This document shows positions 27,372 through 35,465 of a stretch of 64,000 nt of DNA, in pieces; the stretch's first letter is position 1, and every line of letters begins with the position of its first letter. The stretch covers positions 124,001 to 188,000 of the forward strand of contig NZ_JAGHQX010000008.1 in NCBI RefSeq assembly GCF_017744095.1, given 5' to 3'. Origin of the DNA: Shimia sp. R10_1 (GTDB lineage: Bacteria > Pseudomonadota > Alphaproteobacteria > Rhodobacterales > Rhodobacteraceae). A program made the translations under genes and the position numbers. The notes under the pieces were generated by a model that saw nothing but the letters and a program-made list of their open reading frames with translations, was not told the DNA's origin and did not search any database.

Positions 27372-28216
27372 GCTGGCGGGAGATTGACCAGAGTGATCTT
27401 GCATGGGTGGAGGCTTTCCTGAGAGAGCACATCCAGAGCTCGATGTTTTTTCTGAGCAATCTTGTGGAACATGGGCTGAACAGCCAAGCGGAACGCGCCA
27501 TGCGCATTTGGGCGCTGCGTGATGGGCGCAAAGGGCTTTTTGCGCTCTCCAATGGCGGGATGATCCTGATGCAAGCGCCCGATGCCGCCGAGGATGATTG
27601 GCGGGCGGCAGCAGAGCTTTGCAAAGGCCGTGCGTTGATCGGTTGTCTTGGCGAAGGCGATCAGGTGGCTGCGTTTTTTGCGGCGACGGGCTTGGGCGAG
27701 CGCCCGATGTCTCTGAATGAAAGAGAACCGGGCTACAGGCTCGATTTGGCGCTGATGGTGATGCCGGAGTGCGACGGCTTTGCCTTGGTACCGCTTGATG
27801 AGACGCACCGCGCCTTGGCCATTGCGTGGCGAGCCGTCTATCACGGCGAGGTTTTGGGCACGCCAGAACACAAATGTGTTGAGATCGCCGCGCGCGATAT
27901 TGCCGGATGCATCGAACGGGACAGCCACCGGATTTTGCTCAAGGACGGCGTGCCGGTGGCGATGACCGGGTTCAACGCTACCTTGCCAGATACGGTGCAG
28001 ATTGGCGGGGTGTTCACGCCTTCTGAGGCGCGCGGGCAGGGGCTGGCACGGCGGGCGGTGGCTTTGCATCTGGAGGAAGCCAAGGCGCGGGGCGTGACAC
28101 AGGCGATCCTGTTTGCCGCCAGTGCGGCTGCGGCGCGGGCCTATGAGGCTATTGGGTTTCAGCGGGATGGAACGTTTTCATTGATGCTGTTTGCGGATGA
28201 AGAGGAGATGGCGTGA
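27368..28216 (+). CDS. GNAT-family N-acetyltransferase, two-domain
   Basis: A 282-residue protein. The C-terminal half is a GNAT fold with the acetyl-CoA loop ARGQGLARRAVALHLEEA and the following AARAYEAIGFQRDG. The N-terminal half (about residues 1-130) looks like a degenerate GNAT-like domain with no acetyl-CoA loop. The substrate is unknown. The ATG at 27368 overlaps the rsmE stop, suggesting coupled translation; an upstream in-frame ATG inside rsmE is unlikely. Confidence 0.85.
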   Translation: MSWREIDQSDLAWVEAFLREHIQSSMFFLSNLVEHGLNSQAERAMRIWALRDGRKGLFALSNGGMILMQAPDAAEDDWRAAAELCKGRALIGCLGEGDQVAAFFAATGLGERPMSLNEREPGYRLDLALMVMPECDGFALVPLDETHRALAIAWRAVYHGEVLGTPEHKCVEIAARDIAGCIERDSHRILLKDGVPVAMTGFNATLPDTVQIGGVFTPSEARGQGLARRAVALHLEEAKARGVTQAILFAASAAAARAYEAIGFQRDGTFSLMLFADEEEMA

Positions 28217-28242
28217 CATGAGATTTCATCCACACGTCAAAG

Positions 28243-28382
28243 AGTTGAAAGAGCCGCGCCTGACCCTGGGAGGAAGCGAATGCGCCCTCCCGTGGGGAGG
28301 CCCCCTCTCGGGAGCTTTTCTGCGAAAAGCCCCTGACGGGCAATGGGGCGCTGCCCGACGGTTCCGTCGGGCGAAGGCTATG
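28243..28382. repeat. Clustered hairpins, REP-like intergenic element
   Basis: Between the GNAT gene and the next gene lie several stem-loops in a row: CTCCCGTGGGGAG with its flanks, GGGAGCTTTTC...GAAAAGCCCC, and GCCCGAC-GGTTCC-GTCGGGC. The content (GGGAGGAAGCGAATGCGCCC) is like short palindromic elements I associate with Roseobacter intergenic regions. An open frame from 28218 covers it (58 codons) but looks like translated repeat and is not called as a gene. Confidence 0.45.
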
Positions 28383-28393
28383 AGGAGAACATG

Positions 28394-28903
28394 ATGAGTT
28401 TCTTTCGACCGGAAGCGCGGGAGGCTTTGGTGCAGTGGCGCGAGACCTTGGTGGGCGCGGCGGTTTTGCTGCTTGGGCTGTGGTGGGCCAGCGGCTTTGG
28501 CCTCTTGAAATGGCTGGGTATCGGGCTTGTGGCCGTCGGGGCTGTGCTGATCGTCAGCGGCATTCAGCGGGCGCGGTTTCGCAACGGTCAGGGTGGCCCC
28601 GGCGTGGTGCAGGTGGATGAGGGCGAGGTGGCTTACTTTGGCCCGCTCAATGGCGGCAGCGTGGCGATGCGCAGCCTCAGCCGTGTGGTGCTGGATGGGC
28701 GCAGCCATCCGCCGGTCTGGGCGCTGTATCAGCCGGGGCAGGCGCCTTTGCAGATCCCTGTGAACGCCGCGGGGAGCGATGCGCTGTTTGACGCCTTTGC
28801 CAGCCTTGAGGGCATCAAGACCGAACATATGCTGGCGCAGTTGAAGGCCGCGCCTGATCACCCGGTTGTGATCTGGGCAAAAGAGGATCGCAGGCTGCAT
28901 TGA
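28394..28903 (+). CDS. Conserved membrane protein of unknown function
   Basis: A 169-residue protein. Two adjacent hydrophobic helices near the N-terminus (LVGAAVLLLGLWWASGFG and LGIGLVAVGAVLIVSGI) are followed by a soluble domain of about 110 residues (VDEGEVAYFGPLNGG onward). The start at 28394 is six bases after AGGAG; another ATG immediately upstream is too close. It precedes gshA by 63 bases and may share its transcript. I do not recognise a characterised relative. Confidence 0.72.
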   Translation: MSFFRPEAREALVQWRETLVGAAVLLLGLWWASGFGLLKWLGIGLVAVGAVLIVSGIQRARFRNGQGGPGVVQVDEGEVAYFGPLNGGSVAMRSLSRVVLDGRSHPPVWALYQPGQAPLQIPVNAAGSDALFDAFASLEGIKTEHMLAQLKAAPDHPVVIWAKEDRRLH

Positions 28904-28966
28904 CACGGCCTGCAAAAAACCCCACCACAGACGCCTGAAACCAGTCTCAGGAGCAGAGCATACGCC

Positions 28967-30337
28967 ATGTCCATTCCACAGTCCGGCGGCGGCCCGATCG
29001 AGCATCATGACCAGTTGGCTGAATACCTCAGCTCCGGCTGTAAGCCGCGTGAAGACTGGCGGATTGGCACCGAGCATGAGAAATTTGGCTATTGCAAAGA
29101 CAGCCTGAAACCCCTGCCATATGAGGGCGAACGCTCTATTCTGGCGGTGCTGGAAGGGCTGCGCGATGGCCATGGCTGGACCCCTCTGGAAGAGGGCGGC
29201 AAGCTGATTGGTCTGGAAAAAGACGGGGCCAATGTGAGCCTGGAGCCCGGGGGGCAGCTGGAGCTGTCTGGTGCGCCGCTGGAGAACATTCACCAGACCT
29301 GTGATGAGGTGAATCAGCACCTCAAGGATGTGAAAGACATCGCCGACAAGATTGGCGTGGGCTTCATCGGGCTGGGCTCTGCCCCGATCTGGAGCCATGA
29401 CGAGATGCCGGTGATGCCCAAGGGGCGTTACAAGCTGATGACCGACTACATGGACCGCGTGGGCACCATGGGGAAGGTCATGATGTATCGCACTTGCACG
29501 GTGCAGGTGAACCTCGACTTCTCAAGCGAAGCGGACATGGTGCAGAAGCTGCGCGTGGCGCTGGCGCTGCAGCCGGTGGCTAATGCGCTGTTTGCCAATT
29601 CGCCGTTTCTGGACGGCAAGCCCAATGGGGTGAAATCCACCCGGGGTCTGGTCTGGCGCAATCTGGATAACGCGCGCACGGGCATGTTGCCCTTTGTGTT
29701 TGAAGAGGGTTTTGGCTTTGAGCGCTGGGTGCAATATGCGCTGGATGTGCCGATGTATTTTGTCTACCGCGATGGCAAATACATCAATGCGCTGGGCATG
29801 AGCTTCCGTGACTTTCTCAAAGGCGAGCTGCCTGCATTGCCCGGTGAAACCCCAACCCTGAGCGACTGGGCGGACCATCTGACCACCGCTTTCCCTGAGG
29901 CGCGGATCAAGAAATTCATGGAGATGCGCGGGGCCGATGGTGGCCCATGGCGACGTCTGTGCGCCTTGCCGGCTTTCTGGGTTGGCCTGATGTATGATCA
30001 ATCCGCGCTGGATGCGGCCTGGGATCTGGTCAAAGGCTGGGATGCGGAGACCCGTGAGGCGCTGCGTGTGGCGGCGAGCGAACAGGCGCTGCAGGCGCAG
30101 GTTGGCAAGATCAACATGCACGATCTGGCGCGCGAAGTGCTGGCGATTTCAGAAGCGGGGCTGAAAGCGCGCGGTCAGGCTGGGGCCGGAGGGCTGGTGC
30201 CGGATGAGACCCATTTCCTCAACGCGCTGAAAGAAAGCGTCGAGAGCGGTCAGGTGCCTGCGGATGAATTGCTGGCGCAGTACCATGGCGAATGGGATGG
30301 CGATCTGAGCAAGATATACGCCGCACACAGCTACTGA
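28967..30337 (+). CDS. gshA: Glutamate-cysteine ligase, plant/proteobacterial (GCS2) type
   Basis: A 456-residue enzyme that joins glutamate and cysteine, the first step of glutathione synthesis. Typical stretches are WRIGTEHEKFGY, LEPGGQLELSGAPLENIHQT, MMYRTCTVQVNLDFSSE and NGVKSTRGLVWRNLDNAR. Length and sequence fit the alphaproteobacterial/plant class rather than the E. coli GshA class. Upstream AGGAGCAGAGCATACGCC supports the start. A terminator follows directly. Confidence 0.95.
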   Translation: MSIPQSGGGPIEHHDQLAEYLSSGCKPREDWRIGTEHEKFGYCKDSLKPLPYEGERSILAVLEGLRDGHGWTPLEEGGKLIGLEKDGANVSLEPGGQLELSGAPLENIHQTCDEVNQHLKDVKDIADKIGVGFIGLGSAPIWSHDEMPVMPKGRYKLMTDYMDRVGTMGKVMMYRTCTVQVNLDFSSEADMVQKLRVALALQPVANALFANSPFLDGKPNGVKSTRGLVWRNLDNARTGMLPFVFEEGFGFERWVQYALDVPMYFVYRDGKYINALGMSFRDFLKGELPALPGETPTLSDWADHLTTAFPEARIKKFMEMRGADGGPWRRLCALPAFWVGLMYDQSALDAAWDLVKGWDAETREALRVAASEQALQAQVGKINMHDLAREVLAISEAGLKARGQAGAGGLVPDETHFLNALKESVESGQVPADELLAQYHGEWDGDLSKIYAAHSY

Positions 30338-30347
30338 GTATTGAAAG

Positions 30348-30372
30348 AGGTCCCCTTGGGGGCCTTTTTTCT
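30348..30372 (+). terminator. Terminator after gshA
   Basis: AGGTCCCC pairs with GGGGGCCT (one G-U pair) with a very small loop, then six T residues. It lies 11 bases after the stop. Confidence 0.75.
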
Positions 30373-30380
30373 TGGCTGAT

Positions 30381-30839
30381 CTAGCCCAGATGCGCGTCGT
30401 CTTGGCGATCCTTGGGGAACAGCGTGATCATGTCTTCGGGCAGATCAAGAACCGCGAGCAGTTCGTGAAAGCCACTGACAACTTCCACCGTGACCATGCC
30501 GGGATCCATTTCGGCGAGCGCAATGAACATGTCGGACAGCCAGCGGCCCGGATCAGAGTCATAGATCGCAAACATGCAGAACGCAGCACCGCGTGCGCCG
30601 TGGCGTTCGCGGGTGAGCCGAGAGAAGGCCTGCATCTGATCAAAACCGATGTCAAAACTCTCCATATCCAGCATGTCGATCACAGAATGCGTTCCGGGCA
30701 CAAAGGCGGGGTTCTGATGGATTTCAGCGGTGGAGCGGCCGAGCTCTTCCATTGTGACGTGCCCTGAGAAACGACGATACACAAGCGACGCGTCGGGCAG
30801 AAAGGTGTCTTGAATTGGCATGGGCTGAGACGTTTTCAA
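30381..30839 (-). CDS. Uncharacterised protein, paralogue A of a tandem pair
   Basis: A 152-residue soluble protein without signal peptide. It shares with the next gene the central SFDIGFDQMQAFSRL (paralogue: AFDIGFDEMLAFAKD) and the C-terminal LLAVLDLPEDMITLFP (paralogue: FALLDLSPEDIALFP). Both begin with a beta-rich segment followed by a helix; the overall pattern resembles a STAS/SpoIIAA-like fold, an inference only. No enzymatic motif is visible. The two genes lie in tandem 153 bases apart on the minus strand and end facing gshA. Confidence 0.7.
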   Translation of the reverse strand: MKTSQPMPIQDTFLPDASLVYRRFSGHVTMEELGRSTAEIHQNPAFVPGTHSVIDMLDMESFDIGFDQMQAFSRLTRERHGARGAAFCMFAIYDSDPGRWLSDMFIALAEMDPGMVTVEVVSGFHELLAVLDLPEDMITLFPKDRQDDAHLG

Positions 30840-30992
30840 TAAGCGTTTGCGCTGTCGCTAATAGTGTATCGCGACAGTGTAAAGAGTGTGAACTCACGAT
30901 AGTGAGACAGGATTATTTTTTAACGATTTTAGTATGTTATGACTGAATAAAGGTGTCGCGAATGGAGCCGCAAGTGCCGCTTAGGTGCCGCG

Positions 30993-31433
30993 CTAGAGCA
31001 GGTGCGATTCTGTGTGGCAGGACGCGGGAAACAGCGCGATGTCTTCCGGGGACAGATCCAACAGCGCAAACGCTTCCGGATAGCCCTGAACAATCACCAG
31101 ATCATTGCCATGATCCACGGCCGCGGCGAGATCTGTGAACATGTCGGCAACTTTGCTGGACATGTTGCTGGGGGCGATGATGATGAGTGTGATTTTGGTT
31201 TGGCGCGCTGCATGAATGGCTTGGGAATCTTTTGCGAAGGCCAACATTTCATCAAATCCGATGTCAAACGCGGTGGTGGCGCTGCAATCGACGATTTCAT
31301 TCATGCCCACTTCGAAGTCGGGATCTTCGTAGACGGTTTTCCAGGCGTCGCGCAGCTCTGGCATCGTGAGCGCGCCTGAGTGCGTGACATGGGTGACCGA
31401 GATCTCTTTGAAAATGTTGATAGTTGTTGGCAT
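30993..31433 (-). CDS. Uncharacterised protein, paralogue B of a tandem pair
   Basis: A 146-residue relative of the previous gene (see the two shared motifs there), so the pair arose by duplication. The chosen start (MPTTINIFKEISV) aligns lengthwise with paralogue A; a longer frame from 31547 is possible but its first 38 codons look non-coding. NEIVDCSATTAFDIGFD and MSSKVADMFTDLAAAVDH are other conserved-looking parts. Function unknown. The 153-base gap between the pair is AT-rich and likely holds the promoter of paralogue A. Confidence 0.68.
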   Translation of the reverse strand: MPTTINIFKEISVTHVTHSGALTMPELRDAWKTVYEDPDFEVGMNEIVDCSATTAFDIGFDEMLAFAKDSQAIHAARQTKITLIIIAPSNMSSKVADMFTDLAAAVDHGNDLVIVQGYPEAFALLDLSPEDIALFPASCHTESHLL

Positions 31434-31649
31434 ATTGCTTGTTCCGAAACACATGACCCTACCGGTGCAATAGGCGTGATAGGTTAAGTTCCTGCGACCT
31501 TTTGGCGGCGCCCTTCGGTGCGGTGCTGCGGGCGTGCCACATCCCATGTGATGTCGTCAACTCATACTGTCGGAAAACGACGCGCAAACGCTCAGCCGCG
31601 CGTATTGGAACACAGGTCTGGTTTGGTGTGGGGCAGTCGGCAGATTTTT

Positions 31650-31682
31650 AGGAAATTGTGGTAAATTCGAAGCGAATTTCCT
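31650..31682. promoter_or_regulatory. Nested inverted repeats upstream of uxaC
   Basis: A perfect 7-3-7 palindrome (AAATTCG, AAG, CGAATTT) at 31663-31679 lies within AGGAAATT...AATTTCCT. It sits about 150 bases before the uxaC start. GntR-type regulators of hexuronate genes bind AT-rich palindromes of this kind; assignment is inference. No gene is seen between 31434 and 31832. Confidence 0.45.
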
Positions 31683-31774
31683 GCAAACCGAACCGGACGC
31701 ATTAGCGGATCATCAATCAATATGTGCGTTTTTAGGGGGAGCCAGTGTGCGCGTGATTGGGTTGTGAAATGCAA

Positions 31775-31800
31775 TCTGCCGCTCCGGGCGATGCGGCAGA
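31775..31800 (+). promoter_or_regulatory. Hairpin in the uxaC leader
   Basis: TCTGCCGC pairs perfectly with GCGGCAGA across a 10-base loop, 32 bases before the uxaC ATG. There is no T-run after it, so it is more likely a leader structure than a terminator. Confidence 0.4.
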
Positions 31801-31832
31801 TGCCCTGCCGACTAGCAGAGAGACAAAGTTTG

Positions 31833-33248
31833 ATGAATGATCCAGTGATCCAATTGCCGATTCACAATGTGCCGACCCTGAACCTGTCTGAGGCAGCGCT
31901 GGACATCTATGAAGGAGTGCGCAGTCTCCCGATTGTCTCTCCGCATGGGCACTGCAAACCGCAGTGGTTTTCCGAAAATCGCCCGTTTGCGGACCCGGCG
32001 GAGCTGCTGATCATTCCCGACAGTTTTGTGGTGCGTATGCTTTACAGCCATGGTGTATCCCCTGAGGATATGGGCATTGGAGTGCCGCCAGAGCAGCGTG
32101 ATGCCCGCGCGATATTTCGGGTTTTTGCAAGCCACTGGCACAAGTTCCGCGGCACCCCCAGCCACATGTGGATTTCCAGCGCGCTGGCCCATGTTTTCGG
32201 CGTGGTGATGCCGTTGAATGAGGAAACAGCAGATCAGGTCTATGACCGGATTGATGCGGAGCTGAAATCCGCACGGATGTATCCGCAGTCGCTTTTGCAG
32301 GCGTTCAATATCGAGGTGCTGGCGACCACAGACAGCGCATTGGATGATTTGGCGCATCACAAAGCGGCGCGGCGCCAGAAGCTGCGTGGCAAGATCATAC
32401 CGACTTTCCGACCAGATTCAGTGCTGGATCCCAAACATCCAGACTTTGCAGCCGATGTCGCCGCGTTGGGTGACATCACGGGCGAAGACACGCAGAGCTT
32501 CACAGGCTATTTGGAGGCGCTGCGGGAACGCCGCGCTTACTTCATGGCCAATGGCGCGACCGCAACGGACCATGTGGTGGATGCGCTGATGACGTGTCAT
32601 TTGACAGAAAAGCGCGCAGCCACTCTGTTTGCCAAGGCGCTGGCGGGCACGATCACGCCCAAAGAAACACAGGTGTTTTACGGGCATATGCTGACGGAAA
32701 TGGCGCAGATGTCTGTGGAGGATGGCCTGGTGATGCAGATTCACGCGGGCAATTTGCGCAACACCAATAAATCGCTTTATGCGACCTATGGCGCAAACAT
32801 GGGCGCGGATATGCCAGTGCCGGTCGATTGGGTGCGTGGTATGGATGCGTTGCTCAACCGTGTGGGCAATGTGCGCGACATGAACATTCTTTTGTTCACT
32901 CTGGATGAAAGCACCTATGCCCGAGAGTTGGCGCCCATGGTGGGGCACTGGCCGGCATTGCGTCTGGGGGCGCCGTGGCGGTTCCACGACAGCGCCAATG
33001 GCATCGCGCGCTATTTGGATCAGGTGGTGGAGACCGCCGGATATTGGAACCTTGCGGGCTTCAATGATGACACACGTGCGTTGATGTCGATCCCGGCGCG
33101 TCATGACATGTGGCGGCGAGGCGTGAGCCTGCATCTGTCGCAACAGCGCTCGCGCGGGGTGCTTGGGCGCAGTGATGCGGATGAAATTGCGCGGCTGCTG
33201 TGCCGCGATCTGGCGATTGATGCCTACAAGCTTGGCAAAGTTGTGTGA
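31833..33248 (+). CDS. uxaC: Glucuronate isomerase
   Basis: A 471-residue enzyme of the amidohydrolase-like UxaC family, converting D-glucuronate to D-fructuronate and D-galacturonate to D-tagaturonate. Signatures: IVSPHGHCKPQWF near residue 33 with the metal-ligand H-x-H, VMQIHAGNLRNTN, and ELAPMVGHWPALRLGAPWRFHDS. The start at 31833 (MNDPVIQLP) is chosen over the ORF's first Met 37 codons upstream, which lies in the leader. No other uronate genes (uxuA, uxuB, kdg) are adjacent, so it is isolated here. A strong terminator follows. Confidence 0.94.
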   Translation: MNDPVIQLPIHNVPTLNLSEAALDIYEGVRSLPIVSPHGHCKPQWFSENRPFADPAELLIIPDSFVVRMLYSHGVSPEDMGIGVPPEQRDARAIFRVFASHWHKFRGTPSHMWISSALAHVFGVVMPLNEETADQVYDRIDAELKSARMYPQSLLQAFNIEVLATTDSALDDLAHHKAARRQKLRGKIIPTFRPDSVLDPKHPDFAADVAALGDITGEDTQSFTGYLEALRERRAYFMANGATATDHVVDALMTCHLTEKRAATLFAKALAGTITPKETQVFYGHMLTEMAQMSVEDGLVMQIHAGNLRNTNKSLYATYGANMGADMPVPVDWVRGMDALLNRVGNVRDMNILLFTLDESTYARELAPMVGHWPALRLGAPWRFHDSANGIARYLDQVVETAGYWNLAGFNDDTRALMSIPARHDMWRRGVSLHLSQQRSRGVLGRSDADEIARLLCRDLAIDAYKLGKVV

Positions 33249-33251
33249 TGT

Positions 33252-33283
33252 GAAAGCCGCCTCATGAGGCGGCTTTCTTTTTG
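33252..33283 (+). terminator. Terminator after uxaC
   Basis: A perfect 26-base palindrome (GAAAGCCGCCTCA and its complement) is followed by TTTTT. It begins 3 bases after the uxaC stop. Confidence 0.85.
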
Positions 33284-34020
33284 CCCGTGTGTGTCGCGCG
33301 GTGTGGCGTGATTCTGCACACCAACCCGCGTGTCTGCCCCGATTCCGGGGCGGCTGGCGTGAGGCGCACAAAAACCATGTCGCCCCCGCCGCGTTTTTCC
33401 TTCAAATTGATAGCTTTTCGGTTACCGGCAGTTAGGAAATTGGCGCGGTTCCGGGGCAGGCAGGCTGGGATATTTCTGCGCCTGACCGTGGTGCGCATGA
33501 GGCATGGGTATGCGTGGTTTTTTGGGCAAAACCCCATAAAAATAAGAAGAAAATTGCCGTGAATGCGCCGAAGTCGATCCAGGAAGACGCGCGCGCAGGG
33601 CTGTTTGTGGTGGGGCCGAAGCCTGCGTCACCTTAAGCGCTTTCTGTTTGGGGCGCACAGAGGAGAGCGGCGGCCGCAGTGCTGTGCCCCATAAAGCGCG
33701 CTGGCGTTATCAGTTCGGTAACCACTTTGGCAAAAAATAGGGTCACGGAGCCAAGAAATGGCTTCGGGATCGCCACCGCACAGAAGTGCACGCGGCGGCA
33801 ATGGAAAAAGTCCATTTGTACCATTGGGTTACGCCCGTTGGGCGCGATACAGAAAGTTGACGACCAAAATGGATACAGACGTTGAGAACGCTGACTTCAG
33901 GCAGACCCGGGTACAGGCACCGGGTCGCGCCCTGAAAGGTGTTTGTCCAGCCAATATGGGACCGCATGCGGATCGTGTGCAGCTCTCATTCGCCACGCAA
34001 ACGTCACATGGCCATCCGTC
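33284..34020. other. Gene-free region upstream of the surface-polymer locus
   Basis: About 740 bases without a frame that looks coding. Candidate frames of 60-93 codons on both strands have no recognisable residues or ribosome-binding sites. Base composition is less GC-rich in the 33395-33560 part. The promoter of the polymer locus presumably lies here; I see no clear hexamers or repeats. Confidence 0.5.
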
Positions 34021-34764
34021 ATGAATTTGCATCCGCTCACACGCCCTCAACGCACGCCCCAGGTGTCCTTTCTGTTGCTGTCTGGTGGTGTGGGTGCGCG
34101 GGCTGAACACCACGAACCCAAACAATTTTATAAACTCGCCGGTCACCCCATGCTGGCACATTCGCTGATCGCGGCTGTGCGGTCGCCCTATGTGGCAGAG
34201 ATTTTGATCAACGCGCCGGCAGGTTATGAGGCCCGTACGCGGCAGATCATGGAGGCCTATTGCGGCAGTGTGCCATTTCAGGTGGTGCCAGCGGGGCAGA
34301 CACGACAGGAGAGCTGCGCTGCCTTGGTTGAGGCGGCGCGCCACGCACAGGTTGTGCTGCATGAGGCGGCGCGCCCGTTTCTGAACCCTGAGATGCTGGA
34401 AAAGCTGATCACCTGTGAAGCGCAGAACGCGGGCTATTGCCATGCCATCGCTTTTTCCATGTGTCGCATCGACAGCGAAACGCGTCTGGTGCAGCGCGGC
34501 GTGTCACGCGAGAAGGTGTTTGACATCCAGTTGCCGCAGAAGTTTGACCGTAGCACGCTGCGTGAAGCCCATGCTGCGGCGCGTGCGGCGGGGGCTGCCT
34601 ACAACGAGGACACGGTGATGGTGGTGGAGATGACCGGCCAGCCCGTGCAAGCTCTTGAAGGCTTCAGCCGCAATCGCAAGGTCACCACACCGGAGGACTT
34701 TGTTATCGCCCAAGAGATGATGAAGGGCTTTCATAGCAACAGAAAGGCCTTTGCGCATGGCTAA
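34021..34764 (+). CDS. IspD/TarI-like cytidylyltransferase, probably for CDP-polyol synthesis
   Basis: A 247-residue nucleotidyltransferase. The CTP-binding start (SFLLLSGGVGARAE, EPKQFYKLAGHPML) and the end (NRKVTTPEDFVIAQEM) follow IspD and TarI. The segment at 114-120 reads HEAARPF, with Glu where IspD/TarI usually have Asp. The neighbouring gene is an SDR overlapping by eight bases, the same two activities that are fused in the Haemophilus Bcs1/Acs1 protein making CDP-ribitol from ribulose 5-phosphate. With the downstream polymerase and capsule exporter, CDP-ribitol (or a similar polyol) synthesis is more likely than isoprenoid synthesis. The start at 34021 follows from family length. Confidence 0.8.
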   Translation: MNLHPLTRPQRTPQVSFLLLSGGVGARAEHHEPKQFYKLAGHPMLAHSLIAAVRSPYVAEILINAPAGYEARTRQIMEAYCGSVPFQVVPAGQTRQESCAALVEAARHAQVVLHEAARPFLNPEMLEKLITCEAQNAGYCHAIAFSMCRIDSETRLVQRGVSREKVFDIQLPQKFDRSTLREAHAAARAAGAAYNEDTVMVVEMTGQPVQALEGFSRNRKVTTPEDFVIAQEMMKGFHSNRKAFAHG

Positions 34765-35461
34765 ATCCGTTTTGATCACTGGCGCATCCAAGGGCATTGG
34801 GCTGGCCACCGCACGGCGGTTTGCCCGCGGCATGGATGATGTGGATTGCATCGTGATGGTGGCGCGCGCCTCAGAGTATTTTGACAGTGCCCTGGCTGAA
34901 GTGCGGGCGCTGGCGGGCAACCGGCAGGTGGTGTCCATTGAGGTGGATCTGGCCGACCCGGATGCCGTTTCAGCGGTGTTTGATCGGCTTGAGACGGAAA
35001 ACATCGCCGTGTCCACCATTGTGAACAACGCGGGCTTCACCAAGCCTGCGTCGATCAATGAAACTCGGATGGCAGATTTTGAACGCACGATGCAGATCAA
35101 TCTGTATGCACCCTTCCGCTTTGTGCAGGAGGCGCTGCTGCGCAGCCATCCGCTGGAGAAAGTGATCAATATCGCCTCGACCGCCGGGATTGGCGGGCGC
35201 TCTGGCTGGATGAGCTATTCCACCTCTAAGGCGGCGGTGATCAATATGTCGGAAGTGATGCGCGAAGAGCTGGCGCCTTATGGGATTGATGTGGTCTGCC
35301 TGTCGCCGGGGCGCTGCGCGACCGATCTGCGCAAGACGCTGGCGCCGGATGAAGATCCGAGCACGATCATGCAGCCGGAACATGTGGCAGATGTGATTGC
35401 GATGATGTCTTCGCCTGCTGGCAAGATGCTGATGAGCGAAAACCTGGTGGTGCGTCTGTAG
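34757..35461 (+). CDS. Short-chain dehydrogenase, probably the reductase partner for CDP-polyol synthesis
   Basis: A 234-residue SDR: cofactor loop GASKGIG at residues 8-14, NNAG motif, and catalytic YSTSK near 154. The C-terminal stretch LSPGRCATDLRKTLAPDED resembles what I recall of the reductase half of Bcs1, which reduces ribulose 5-phosphate to ribitol 5-phosphate. It overlaps the cytidylyltransferase gene by eight bases and is five bases from the polymerase gene. ATG at 34757 is chosen over a TTG two codons upstream. Confidence 0.82.
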   Translation: MAKSVLITGASKGIGLATARRFARGMDDVDCIVMVARASEYFDSALAEVRALAGNRQVVSIEVDLADPDAVSAVFDRLETENIAVSTIVNNAGFTKPASINETRMADFERTMQINLYAPFRFVQEALLRSHPLEKVINIASTAGIGGRSGWMSYSTSKAAVINMSEVMREELAPYGIDVVCLSPGRCATDLRKTLAPDEDPSTIMQPEHVADVIAMMSSPAGKMLMSENLVVRL

Positions 35462-35465
35462 TTGG

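Noticed and set aside
28218-28394. A 58-codon frame starting at 28218 after AGGAG
   Set aside because: It covers the hairpin-rich repeat and ends inside the next gene; the sequence looks like translated repeat.
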